From assembly GCA_027487795.1 (NCBI GenBank), contig JAIYCX010000036.1, positions 1 to 64,000 of the forward strand: a stretch of DNA of 64,000 nucleotides, written 5' to 3'. The position numbers and the translations under genes are program-made. Under the pieces are notes generated by a model. That model was given only the letters and a program-made list of their open reading frames with translations. It made no database searches and was not told the DNA's origin. This document shows, piece after piece, positions 29,872-38,602 of this stretch (position 1 is its first letter; the number at the start of each line of letters is the position of its first letter). Source of the stretch: Pseudomonadota bacterium (lineage in GTDB: Bacteria > Bdellovibrionota_C > UBA2361 > SZUA-149 > DAOLCO01).

Positions 29872-30609
29872 TCACAATTTAAAACCTTCACCAAGATAGT
29901 ACTTCCTAGCTATATCAGAATTAGCTACTTCCATAGCAGGACCGGAAACAAGTACTTTTCCATCTGAAAGTATATAAGCTTTATCGCAAATACCCAGTGT
30001 TTCTCGGACGTTATGGTCGGTTATTAAAACGCCGATACCCTTGTTTTTTAGTGTGGAAACTATGCTTTGTAATTCTGCTACTACAATTGGATCAATGCCA
30101 GCAAAAGGTTCATCTAGTAGTATAAAATCAGGATCTGTTGCTAAAGCTCTAGCAATTTCAACCCGTCTTCGTTCTCCACCAGAAAGAGAAAATCCTCTTG
30201 AATTTATAACTTTTTCTAGCTGTAATTCTTCTACGAGTTCATTTAGTCGAACCTTTTGAGAATTTAAATTGTCTTTATATTTAGGAAGTATTTGGAGTAC
30301 TCCTAAAATATTGTCGTGAACAGTAAGTTTTCTAAAAACTGAAGGTTCTTGTGGTAAATAACTGACTCCTTTTAACGCTCTACTATACATAGGCAATTCA
30401 GTTATTTTCTCTTGTCTCAGCCAAACGTCGCCAGAGTCTGGTTTAACGAGTCCAACTACCATATAAAAAGTAGTTGTCTTTCCTGCTCCATTAGGGCCCA
30501 ATAAACCAACCACTGTACCAGCTTCGACTTCGATTGAAACATCAACAACAACTTTTCTACCTCCATAACTTTTAGATAGATTAGTACAAGATAGTGTTTT
30601 TTGTTTCAT
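29872..30609 (-). CDS. lptB: LPS export ABC transporter ATPase
   Basis: 245 residues (E. coli LptB 241). It powers LPS extraction from the inner membrane together with LptF and LptG. Walker A is GPNGAGKTTTFYMVVGL (near 35-51), the signature is LSGGERRRVEIARALA and Walker B is DFILLDEPFAGIDP, followed by the H-loop ITDHNVRE. The PEPSVFRKLTVHDNILGVLQ segment is specific to the LptB branch. It follows lptA by 21 bases in an lptC-lptA-lptB order. Confidence 0.98.
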   Translation of the reverse strand: MKQKTLSCTNLSKSYGGRKVVVDVSIEVEAGTVVGLLGPNGAGKTTTFYMVVGLVKPDSGDVWLRQEKITELPMYSRALKGVSYLPQEPSVFRKLTVHDNILGVLQILPKYKDNLNSQKVRLNELVEELQLEKVINSRGFSLSGGERRRVEIARALATDPDFILLDEPFAGIDPIVVAELQSIVSTLKNKGIGVLITDHNVRETLGICDKAYILSDGKVLVSGPAMEVANSDIARKYYLGEGFKL

Positions 30610-30630
30610 TTCAAAATTACAATTTCAGAA

Positions 30631-31206
30631 TTATTTTTTAGACTTACCAGGAATCTGTATTCCTTTCTCTTGATCTTTAACAACCTTTACTCTGACATTT
30701 CCTTCAGCTTCGCTCTTGTCTTCATTGGCATAAACAATTATTTTGTCAGCAGCTAAGACATTTATCCCTCTGGTAAGTTCAGGCTCTTGAGTTAATTCAA
30801 TCTTGCCGCTTTTTATGTTGTAATATGCTCTATTTGATGTAGCTCTCATCTCTGCACCACGTGTTACTACTACATTACCTTGACATACTACTGTTTCAAG
30901 TTCCTGTTTTTCTGAATATTGTCCGATCATTAAATCGGTTGTTATTTCTACTTCTCCTCTGACTACTTTTACATTTCCTTTATAAGTAAATAGTCTGTCT
31001 TTTGAGTTTAAATTCAATGTATCAGACTTTATAAATACTGGGTCTTTGCTATCGCCAGATGCTATAGTGTTATTTAGTTCAGATGATTTTTTATTTTTAC
31101 TTTCTGCTTTTGTTTCAGCTGCTGCTTCCTCTATTTGTATTAAAAACAAAGAACAGAGATTACAAATAAGTAATAAATTAATAGTTAATGATTTAAAATA
31201 TTGCAT
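30631..31206 (-). CDS. lptA: LPS transport periplasmic protein LptA
   Basis: 191 residues with a signal peptide (SLTINLLLICNLCSLFLIQIEEAAA). The OstA/LptA beta-jellyroll is seen as repeated short strands: DPVFIKSDTLNLNSKDRLFTYKGNVKVVRGEVEITTD, TVVCQGNVVVTRGAEMRATSNRAYYNIKSGKIELT, DKIIVYANEDKSEAEGNVRVKV. It forms the periplasmic bridge carrying LPS to LptD. Its start overlaps the lptC stop by one base (TAATG). Confidence 0.93.
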   Translation of the reverse strand: MQYFKSLTINLLLICNLCSLFLIQIEEAAAETKAESKNKKSSELNNTIASGDSKDPVFIKSDTLNLNSKDRLFTYKGNVKVVRGEVEITTDLMIGQYSEKQELETVVCQGNVVVTRGAEMRATSNRAYYNIKSGKIELTQEPELTRGINVLAADKIIVYANEDKSEAEGNVRVKVVKDQEKGIQIPGKSKK

Positions 31207-31832
31207 TAATCTTTCTTGTTAATATTAAATGTAGGGATCTTATTGATAGATTTAAAAGTTGATTTAACTGTTCCGTTTATTATGCAAGAATCAGTACTTA
31301 GATCAATATCCATTTTATCTCCACTTATTTCATATCCCATTCCTGTAATATTTGAAGGGTCAGGGCAATGAACAACGTTTTTGAGAGATGAATATTCCGC
31401 AGTGCTGGTTCTAAGTGTAGTTTTATCTTTTAACAATATTATAACATCACCCTCTAATAATGCTGATTCTACTTTACCTTCACTTTTAGAGATAATTTTT
31501 GCTGAACTAGCATTAATCTCAGTTGGTGGATTGTTTGAATTATCTTTGTCATAAACGAAAATATTAGGTTTAACTAATCTCGCCTCTCCAGTAGTCGTAT
31601 TATATGTAGTGGTAGAAGCAATTATCTTTAACTTTATCTCCCCGTTTTCAAAAGTCGATCTATTAAAATTATTTATTTCAACTCCTGCATTTTTTTCTTT
31701 AATATCTGGAGCATCTTTGCTTGCGACACTGGAGCTAGAACTTGATAATAGTATGAATAAAAAAATTAATGAACTATAAAAACTACCGACCAGTAGACTT
31801 ACTTTCTGTATTAAGTTTTTATTACTTTTCAT
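31206..31832 (-). CDS. lptC: LPS export protein LptC
   Basis: 208 residues with a single N-terminal membrane anchor (about 10-32) and an OstA-like jellyroll: FENGEIKLKIIASTTTYNTTTGEARLVKPNIFVYD, NASSAKIISKSEGKVESALLEGDVIILLKDKTTLRTSTAEYS. It links the LptBFG transporter to LptA. The sequence is divergent, but its anchor, fold pattern and position immediately before lptA and lptB support the call. It starts three bases after the kdsA stop. Confidence 0.88.
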   Translation of the reverse strand: MKSNKNLIQKVSLLVGSFYSSLIFLFILLSSSSSSVASKDAPDIKEKNAGVEINNFNRSTFENGEIKLKIIASTTTYNTTTGEARLVKPNIFVYDKDNSNNPPTEINASSAKIISKSEGKVESALLEGDVIILLKDKTTLRTSTAEYSSLKNVVHCPDPSNITGMGYEISGDKMDIDLSTDSCIINGTVKSTFKSINKIPTFNINKKD

Positions 31833-31835
31833 ACA

Positions 31836-32696
31836 TTAAGAAAGTAGTGCACTTTTTATCTTATACATGTCTAGTATTACAGATTCTAGTTCAGATAACT
31901 TAATCATGTTTGGACCATCAGAGGGAGCTAGTTCTGGATTTTCGTGACATTCAAGAAATAAACCATCTATTCCAAAAGCCATCGCCGCTCTTGCAAGATG
32001 TGGAACGAACTTAGACGCTCCTCCAGATTTACCGTCTAGCCCTCCCATGCTTTGTACGGAATGAGTTGCATCAAAGATTACAGGTCTTCCAATCTCTTTC
32101 ATTATTAATAAACCTTTAAAATCTACCACTAGGTCTCTGTATCCAAAACAACTACCTCTTTCGCAAAATAAAATACGATTTTCTCCAGCCGTTTTTATTT
32201 TCTCAGCAGAATATTTCATGTCACTTGGATGCAGAAATTGACCTTTCTTTATTAGTATAGGTTTCTTCCCACTAGCCGCTGCTACTAATAGATCCGTTTG
32301 TCTGCAAAGAAAGGCTGGTATTTGCAAGATATCAACTACCTCTGATACGGGTATTACTTCTTGTTCAGTGTGAATATCTGAAATAACAGGCAGATTAAAT
32401 TCTTTTCTTACTTCAGATAGAATCGATATCCCCTGCTCTAATCCAACTCCTCTAAAACTAGCTCCGCTAGTTCTATTGGCCTTATCATATGAAGCTTTAA
32501 AAACTAAATTGATTTTGACTTCCGATTGAGGAATCTTTGCTATGATTTTTTTTATTTTTTCAGCATGTCTTAAAACATGTTCTCTCGATTCAATAACGCA
32601 AGGACCGCAAATAAGTAATAGTTCATTTTTATTACCTATTAAGTATTCAGAAGAATTATCTGGTAGTTTTAATTTAAACGGATTGAATAGTTCCAT
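31836..32696 (-). CDS. kdsA: 3-deoxy-8-phosphooctulonate (Kdo-8-phosphate) synthase
   Basis: 286 residues (E. coli 284). It condenses phosphoenolpyruvate with arabinose 5-phosphate to Kdo-8-phosphate for the LPS inner core. Motifs include LLICGPCVIESREHVLRHAE, LVFKASYDKANRTSGASFRGVGLEQG and ERGSCFGYRDLVVDFKGL. The residue after RGSCFGY is Arg, followed by an N-less DLVVD segment, so the metal-dependence class should be checked by alignment. The ATG is preceded by a strong AAGGAGG (32700-32706) lying within the end of the upstream glycosyltransferase, which it overlaps by 23 bases. Confidence 0.97.
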   Translation of the reverse strand: MELFNPFKLKLPDNSSEYLIGNKNELLLICGPCVIESREHVLRHAEKIKKIIAKIPQSEVKINLVFKASYDKANRTSGASFRGVGLEQGISILSEVRKEFNLPVISDIHTEQEVIPVSEVVDILQIPAFLCRQTDLLVAAASGKKPILIKKGQFLHPSDMKYSAEKIKTAGENRILFCERGSCFGYRDLVVDFKGLLIMKEIGRPVIFDATHSVQSMGGLDGKSGGASKFVPHLARAAMAFGIDGLFLECHENPELAPSDGPNMIKLSELESVILDMYKIKSALLS

Positions 32697-33501
32697 TCTC
32701 CTCCTTGATTAACTTTTTATTGCCAAGTTTTTTTCCTGTAAGGGCAAATAAAATAGTTGAAAAAAGTAAAGGTAAGTACCATTTTAAATATTTTGGAAGC
32801 CAAGCCCAAAGTTTGAAATTACTTTCTCCGGCGGTACGATCCCACCATTCTGTAGGAAGTTCTTGAATTTTTTTATTTTCATAATAAGCTTTAGATATAA
32901 GCTCTAAAGCAATTTCAAATCCACCAGTACTTTCAATATCAATTTTACTTACCCAACTTCCGTCATATAATTTGAAGTTGTTGGTAGGGTCCGATGTTGG
33001 AAAGCCAAAAAGGTTTAGAACTTTTCCAGAAGTACCAGAGAGTATTTTTTTAAAAACAGGACCGCCATGTTGCATCCCACCTTTTGAATATCTGGATGGA
33101 CAAACTACTGTCGCACCTTTTTCCCATAAGCTTAGCATCTCGGGAATCACTGAATGTTTATCTGAGTTATCAGCCATTATCACTACCAAAGGACCAGGCT
33201 TCGCGATTTTAAAAATGCTTTTCATCGCATTCAATACGCCAACACCATAAACATTTTTTTCTGCTCGAACTCTAGAGTCTTTATTGTGTAACTGCTCTAT
33301 GAAAGGAAGGGTATTGTCGTTATCTCTATCATAAACAAAAAAGAGTTCATCAAACTCAACACCAGACTTTATGATATTATCATAAAGTCTGATTACTTGG
33401 TCACCTTCGTTATAGACTGGGCTACCAAGCTGTACTAACTTAGTATTACTATTAGCACTAGAGTCTATATTCGTACTCCAATTTGTATTTAGTCCAGTCA
33501 T
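32674..33501 (-). CDS. Family 2 glycosyltransferase (polyprenyl-phosphate-sugar synthase-like)
   Basis: 275 residues. The GT-A core is LVQLGSPVYNEGDQVIRLYDNI, FFVYDRDNDNTLP (donor-binding acidic pair) and VVIMADNSDKHSVIPEM, then PTSDPTNNFKLYDGSWV, a layout like dolichyl-phosphate mannose synthases. One possible C-terminal membrane segment follows (YLKWYLPLLFSTILFALTG). It may load a sugar onto undecaprenyl phosphate. It overlaps kdsA by 23 bases and follows an epimerase gene in the same operon. Confidence 0.85.
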   Translation of the reverse strand: MTGLNTNWSTNIDSSANSNTKLVQLGSPVYNEGDQVIRLYDNIIKSGVEFDELFFVYDRDNDNTLPFIEQLHNKDSRVRAEKNVYGVGVLNAMKSIFKIAKPGPLVVIMADNSDKHSVIPEMLSLWEKGATVVCPSRYSKGGMQHGGPVFKKILSGTSGKVLNLFGFPTSDPTNNFKLYDGSWVSKIDIESTGGFEIALELISKAYYENKKIQELPTEWWDRTAGESNFKLWAWLPKYLKWYLPLLFSTILFALTGKKLGNKKLIKEENGTIQSV

Positions 33502-33529
33502 AGACTGAAATTACCTATTAATGAAAGTA

Positions 33530-34558
33530 TTAGATTGCACCAATCTTAACTTGATCTGTAACCCAAGGGATTACTTCGTCTAATATTTCATCTAGTGAAG
33601 TAGTTGCTTCGAATCCAAGTAACTTTTTTGCTTTTGTACAATCAGGAACACGTTTTTGAACGTCATGTTCGTAAGGTTTATCTGACATGATATTTAATGG
33701 CTCATCGCCTTTAATCTTCTTCCAAATAATCTCAGCTAATTCTCTAACGTTTGTTGAAACTTCTGTTGATATATTAAAATCTTCGTTAGTTGCATTTGGA
33801 TTTTCAACGCAAACTCTTATACCTTTAGCTAAATCTCCACCGTATGTATAATGTCTTACTTGTTGACCATCACCTAGAATATGTAAAGGATTTTGGCCTT
33901 TGACTATTTTTTGAATGATATCTGGTACTACGTGACTCATTGCTAGCTTAACGTTGCCTGACATAACTTCTTTATCAGTAAGTGCTCGTTTCTCACCAAC
34001 ACCAACACAATTAAAAGGTCTTACGATTGTATAAGGTAGACCGTATTGTTGGAATGCTCCTTTACAGAAAAATTCACATGCTAGTTTTTGAAAACCATAT
34101 GTACTTAATGGTGGTGGGCATTTTAATTCTTCTCCTTCAGCGCTTGGAAACTTTGTAGCTGATTCGAAAACCATACTGGAGCTTAGTACCGTTATCTTTT
34201 TTACTTTCCCCTTCTTCCAAGCATCAATAGTAGCATCAAAAGTAGATGCCATGATCCTTTCATTTTCTGCTAATAGATCATATGCAAATTCATGAAAATA
34301 ACTTATTCCACCAATCATTGCAGCAACTGCTAAAACTTGCTCGCAATCAGAAGCTAGTTCTTTCATAAGGTCAGTATTCTTTACATCACCTTTTACGAAC
34401 TGATACTTTGGATGATTGTCGTAGCTTTTTTCTACTGGTCCATATTTAGAAAAATTATCAATACCAAGTACCGTCCAACCATTGGATAGTAATTCTTCAA
34501 CTATATAACCGCCAATAAACCCTGCCGACCCTGTAACTAAAATTTTCTTTTCAGACAT
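33530..34558 (-). CDS. NAD-dependent epimerase/dehydratase (extended SDR)
   Basis: 342 residues. NAD-binding motif GSAGFIGGYIVEELL at 9-23, catalytic Ser-Tyr-Lys as LSSSMVF and STYGFQKLACEFF, and the substrate-domain start YTIVRPFNCVG. It should interconvert nucleotide sugars; the specific reaction is uncertain. It lies just downstream of a UDP-sugar 6-dehydrogenase, so a UDP-uronate (epimerase or decarboxylase) substrate is plausible. GGAAAT before the ATG is the recurring ribosome site in this operon. Confidence 0.88.
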   Translation of the reverse strand: MSEKKILVTGSAGFIGGYIVEELLSNGWTVLGIDNFSKYGPVEKSYDNHPKYQFVKGDVKNTDLMKELASDCEQVLAVAAMIGGISYFHEFAYDLLAENERIMASTFDATIDAWKKGKVKKITVLSSSMVFESATKFPSAEGEELKCPPPLSTYGFQKLACEFFCKGAFQQYGLPYTIVRPFNCVGVGEKRALTDKEVMSGNVKLAMSHVVPDIIQKIVKGQNPLHILGDGQQVRHYTYGGDLAKGIRVCVENPNATNEDFNISTEVSTNVRELAEIIWKKIKGDEPLNIMSDKPYEHDVQKRVPDCTKAKKLLGFEATTSLDEILDEVIPWVTDQVKIGAI

Positions 34559-34574
34559 ATTATTTCCTAATTAA

Positions 34575-35843
34575 TTATAAATTTGAAACTTTCTTTTGCT
34601 CTATAGACGCATTTTTAGGAGAATCATAAACTTCTAAATCTCTTTTTGTAAAATTCCCCCAAACGTCGATTATAGGCATATTAAACGTTAGATTTTGATA
34701 TTCCTTGTGAGGAGTACCAATAATGATCGCATCAGATGTAGATAAAATGGTATCTAATTCTGTACTTTCATCTAGATATGGGTCATGAATCATAATTTCA
34801 GCTCCTTTAAATTCAAGGGCTTTTTTCACTCTATAACTTAAAGATTCTCTAATATCATCATTGTCAGCTTTGAAAGTCATTCCAAGTAAGCCAACTTTTT
34901 TACCCCACAGACCTTCTTCGCCAGTAGTTTTATTTAATACACTAAGTAATTTGTCTACTAAAAATCCTGCTAGCCCTTCGTTAACTAACATAGCTGAATG
35001 GCCCATATAGAATTGATGGTCAAAGAAACTAGCTAATTGCATAGTGTCTTTAAACAAACATGGTCCTGCTGATAAGCCAGGTGATTTATATCCCTTCGCT
35101 CTTGGATAGTCATGTCTTATCGCGTCATATATTTTAAAGAAATCTAGTCCTTTGGACTCAGCAATCATGTAAAATTGATTTGCAATTGCAAATTCAAGAT
35201 ATCTCCAAGAATTGGCCATCAGTTTTGTTAATTCTGCTTCTTTAGGATCTAAGCGAATAATTTTTGGTGCTATCTTATTGAATATTTCTAATGCCGATTT
35301 GAAACTTTCTTCATCGAAGGCTGATACTATTTGTGGTAAGGTATCAATTTCATCTAAAGCATAACCTTGAGCTACTCTTTCTGGGCAAAACGCTAATTTT
35401 AGGTTTTTTGGAAATTGACCAGTAGATTTTTTTGACATCTCTGTAATTCTATTTTTAAGATGCTCCATTGTCCCAGGGAAGAGAGTCGAGCGCATTATTA
35501 CCAGAGCACCGTCTTTTAACAGAGGTAGATAGTAGTCAAAAATCTTTATTACATCTGATAGTTTTGGATTTAGATGTTCATCAACAGGTGTTCCAATTAC
35601 AAAAACTATAGCATCTGCAGTTTTACAGCTTTCAATATTAGTTGTAGCAGTCAAACCAACTGAAAGAGATTCTTGTAACTGCTTATCTCCTCCAAGCTCT
35701 AAAAAAGGAAAAGTTCCAGAGTTAACTTTATCCACAGCTTTTTGATCAATATCAACTAATGTTGTTTCAAAACCACAAAGTGCAAATTTAACACCTAGTG
35801 GAAGTCCAACATGTCCACATCCTCCAACAACAACTATTTTCAT
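34575..35843 (-). CDS. Nucleotide-sugar 6-dehydrogenase (UDP-Glc/GDP-Man dehydrogenase family)
   Basis: 422 residues. Begins with the Rossmann motif VVGGCGHVGLPLGVKFAL. The central domain has the alignment point ELTKLMANSWRYLEFAIANQFYMIAES and the catalytic cysteine in GLSAGPCLFKDTMQLASFF. The C-terminal domain starts KVGLLGMTFKADNDDIRESLSYRV. It oxidises the C6 hydroxyl of a nucleotide sugar to a carboxylate with two NAD. A second, distinct member is at 54314-55606, so the cell makes at least two acidic sugars or one sugar through separate clusters. Confidence 0.92.
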   Translation of the reverse strand: MKIVVVGGCGHVGLPLGVKFALCGFETTLVDIDQKAVDKVNSGTFPFLELGGDKQLQESLSVGLTATTNIESCKTADAIVFVIGTPVDEHLNPKLSDVIKIFDYYLPLLKDGALVIMRSTLFPGTMEHLKNRITEMSKKSTGQFPKNLKLAFCPERVAQGYALDEIDTLPQIVSAFDEESFKSALEIFNKIAPKIIRLDPKEAELTKLMANSWRYLEFAIANQFYMIAESKGLDFFKIYDAIRHDYPRAKGYKSPGLSAGPCLFKDTMQLASFFDHQFYMGHSAMLVNEGLAGFLVDKLLSVLNKTTGEEGLWGKKVGLLGMTFKADNDDIRESLSYRVKKALEFKGAEIMIHDPYLDESTELDTILSTSDAIIIGTPHKEYQNLTFNMPIIDVWGNFTKRDLEVYDSPKNASIEQKKVSNL

Positions 35844-35868
35844 GTTTTAACCTAATATTTCTTTATAA

Positions 35869-36573
35869 TTAACTTATTTTAGATTCTTTACTTTTAGTAG
35901 CAATAACTAGTGTTTGTGCACCAAAAAACTTCCATACAAAAGGCATATTCAAATAAGCTCGAACTAAACTTTTAGTAGGAAGCATGGAAGATATAACACC
36001 TATAGTTGATTTCGCAGTATATGGTAAAAACTGTGGAACCATTTTGGTAATAGTAAATCCAGATATTTCTAAAGCTTCTCTAAGAGAATGTTCCGTAAGA
36101 GCAACATGATGATCTATATAGTCCCAATATGCAGGTCCAACATAACGAATATTTGGCTGAAGAATAATTACTCTACCACCTGGCTTTAATGCTCTTAAAC
36201 AATCATCGAGAACTTTTAATAGCGTAGACTTATCCGGCATATGCTCTAAGAAGTTACTCATAAAAATAACATCAACTAATTCTGGAAGAGCAGAACTAAA
36301 ATTGGTTCCAGGTACTAGAAGAACAGTAATGCCTTTTTCTTCCAATTTTTTTACGTGAGGTGATAGATCTACTGCATATCTTTTTTTACATTTTATTTTT
36401 GTAATAAATAAGCCGTCCCCAGCACCAAGATCACATACTACTTGATCTTGCGTAATTAGTTTTTGAAAATAATCAGTAACTAAAACATCCCAAGTGTCTT
36501 CCCTGGCTTTATCTTGATCTGTAGAAAATCTGGAAGTATAAATTTCTTCTTCTCTACCTATTCCTTCTGACAT
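35869..36573 (-). CDS. Class I SAM-dependent methyltransferase
   Basis: 234 residues. SAM-binding motif I VVCDLGAGDGLFITKI near residue 44, the acidic second strand YAVDLSP, and motif IV-like VDVIFMSNFLEHMPDKSTLLKVLDDCLRALKPGGRVIILQPN. It resembles methyltransferases embedded in O-antigen and capsule clusters, which methylate sugars or lipids. The ribosome site AGGAA lies six bases before ATG. It is separated from the upstream glycosyltransferase by 59 bases. Confidence 0.88.
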   Translation of the reverse strand: MSEGIGREEEIYTSRFSTDQDKAREDTWDVLVTDYFQKLITQDQVVCDLGAGDGLFITKIKCKKRYAVDLSPHVKKLEEKGITVLLVPGTNFSSALPELVDVIFMSNFLEHMPDKSTLLKVLDDCLRALKPGGRVIILQPNIRYVGPAYWDYIDHHVALTEHSLREALEISGFTITKMVPQFLPYTAKSTIGVISSMLPTKSLVRAYLNMPFVWKFFGAQTLVIATKSKESKIS

Positions 36574-36632
36574 TTTATTTCCTAGTTTTTTACGGCTATA
36601 TTAATTAATTACAAAACACATAAAATCATTAT

Positions 36633-38459
36633 TCATTTAGTCGAGGAGGCTTTTACTAGGTATCTGAGTTTGGGTAAAGCGCGCTTTTTAATTGCTCTTA
36701 CTACTCTTAAATACTCACCTTTTTTAATCATCCAAATAACTCGCTCTGCTTTATTAATAAAGTAATAAAGCCTTCCAAACCCAGGATAGAATTTTAAGGC
36801 CAAAACTGGATTGTTATGTTGGGAATTGCTAATTTGAGTACTACTTAATTTACCAAGTGGGTAAATAGCCTTTTGCAGTCCTTTAAAACTTAAATCTGTA
36901 GCAGCTGGACCAGAGATATTTATTATGATTTGCCCTGTACTACCTCCTCTTGGTCTTAATAACCTTGAAAGTGTGAGCATAATTGAACCTTCTATATTTA
37001 GATTCTGATTATTTGAAAAAGTAGAGCTTGCAAGTTCAGAGATTTTACCTGTTTTTTTCGAAACAGTAATGCCGAGTGAATTTTTTACTGAAATATTAAA
37101 ATCGGTACTATTTAGTTCATCTATAGATTTTGTATATAAACAGTAAGGGATTTCTAAAGCCCATATACCTTCGGCTGGATATATAAATTCTTGAACAATT
37201 TTGAGTTGATTACCACTTTCAATACAAATTTTAACTTGGTCACTATCATTTGGACTTAAATATGGAGCTCCTACGTAAACATGACCAATAGCAGCTTTTG
37301 ACTGAGTTCTAACTACTGGATTCTCTAAAAAATTAACTAATGGTAGTATAGTCTTGTCCCAACTAAATCTATCTCTAACTAATTTTTGCGCATTTTCTGA
37401 TTTAGTTTTAACAATTTCAGGTGATGAAAAAATTGTTTCTAAACAACTATCAAGTTGTTCAGGTTTCTCCGGATCAATAGTCCAGCCTGCGTCATATTCT
37501 TTTATATGTTCAGATATCTCTGAATAATCATTGTAAATAACAGGCAAGCCACACCATAAGTATTCTATTGTTCTGGTTGTAAATGCAAGTTCTCTTTCGA
37601 GATTTTTTTTCATTAATTCAACAGCAACAGATGCCCTTCTATATTCTAAAAGCAATTCATCTCTTCCTAAGTACCCTACTACTTTTATTCTAGGTTCCGT
37701 GCTTGCTAGTTCTGTAATTTTAGTGAAAACTTTTCTGATTTCTAATTCTTCTTTAGATATTGTTTCTTGGTTATGGGGTGTTCCAAAAATTTTAAACTGT
37801 CCTTTTTTCGAATTGCAAACCGTCTCAGATATTCTAAAAATAGCCCTAGATTGATCCTGCCACGGGAACCAACCACCACCGCTAACGAATAGCGGACTTT
37901 CATCGGTTGATCTAAGATGATCTTGTCTTTCAAATTTTTCAGGTGATACAGATACAGGAATATAACGAATAAAATGTTCACCAAGCGGGACTCTTCCCGC
38001 TTGTGTTAGCCAACCATAGAAGTAATTTCTTTGTCTTTTACCAGCTGTTAATAGACAGTCTGCTTTAGAAAATACATCAACTTTCTTGTTTGGATCTTGA
38101 GGATTACCAAACAGACTGGTTTCTATAAGTCTTGATCCATGAAGATCTACAATTAAAGGAACTGAAGGCTTTTTACTTAAATTATAATGATCCCAATTAG
38201 AAGCGAATATAACAGCATCGGGTTTTACTCTGGCTAATATTTCGTCTTGAGTATGCCATTCCCATAGATAAGATTTTACATCCTCAGGAATTTGGTCAAA
38301 ATATTTTTGAGTCAAAAATGTGAATGCTGGCATTGAGGCAATGACTTCTATGCCTTTAGAAATAAGACCTTGATAAAGTTGCCAACAGCGTAGTCCACCA
38401 CCGCTTGTTGGTAAGGCGCCAAAGGGCATTGTATCGTTGCTGAATAATAGAACTTTCAA
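36633..38459 (-). CDS. GT4 glycosyltransferase with C-terminal beta-rich domain
   Basis: 608 residues. N-terminal GT-B part (1-375): GALPTSGGGLRCWQLYQGLISKG, then PLFVSGGGWFPWQDQSRAIFRI at the donor domain and LERELAFTTRTIEYLWCGLPVIYNDYSE in the donor site. The C-terminal 230 residues are beta-strand rich (VKICIESGNQLKIVQEFIYPAEG, STGQIIINISGPA) and look like a carbohydrate-binding sandwich, then a basic helical tail. A related but shorter architecture is encoded divergently at 38603. It heads the long minus-strand polysaccharide/LPS run. Confidence 0.85.
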   Translation of the reverse strand: MKVLLFSNDTMPFGALPTSGGGLRCWQLYQGLISKGIEVIASMPAFTFLTQKYFDQIPEDVKSYLWEWHTQDEILARVKPDAVIFASNWDHYNLSKKPSVPLIVDLHGSRLIETSLFGNPQDPNKKVDVFSKADCLLTAGKRQRNYFYGWLTQAGRVPLGEHFIRYIPVSVSPEKFERQDHLRSTDESPLFVSGGGWFPWQDQSRAIFRISETVCNSKKGQFKIFGTPHNQETISKEELEIRKVFTKITELASTEPRIKVVGYLGRDELLLEYRRASVAVELMKKNLERELAFTTRTIEYLWCGLPVIYNDYSEISEHIKEYDAGWTIDPEKPEQLDSCLETIFSSPEIVKTKSENAQKLVRDRFSWDKTILPLVNFLENPVVRTQSKAAIGHVYVGAPYLSPNDSDQVKICIESGNQLKIVQEFIYPAEGIWALEIPYCLYTKSIDELNSTDFNISVKNSLGITVSKKTGKISELASSTFSNNQNLNIEGSIMLTLSRLLRPRGGSTGQIIINISGPAATDLSFKGLQKAIYPLGKLSSTQISNSQHNNPVLALKFYPGFGRLYYFINKAERVIWMIKKGEYLRVVRAIKKRALPKLRYLVKASSTK

Positions 38460-38499
38460 AGCAATATATAAATAATAATTTATTAAATTACACTTTTCA

Positions 38500-38544
38500 C
38501 TAATCTGTCAGATATGTTACCAGTGACTTTTCAAAACAGATTAG
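38500..38544. promoter_or_regulatory. Palindromic operator candidate between paralogous glycosyltransferases
   Basis: In the 143-base divergent intergenic region there is an exact 5-1-5 palindrome, ATCTG T CAGAT (38503-38513). In addition CTAATCTGT (38500-38508) is exactly inverted as ACAGATTAG (38536-38544), 27 bases further on. The shared half-site looks like an operator bound by a dimer, which would let one regulator control both genes. No matching regulator is in the window. Confidence 0.4.
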
Positions 38545-38602
38545 CTTCTAGGACACATAAGGCGTCTTGTAAAGAATTTAGAGTTAGTCTTAAACACTTA
38601 GT

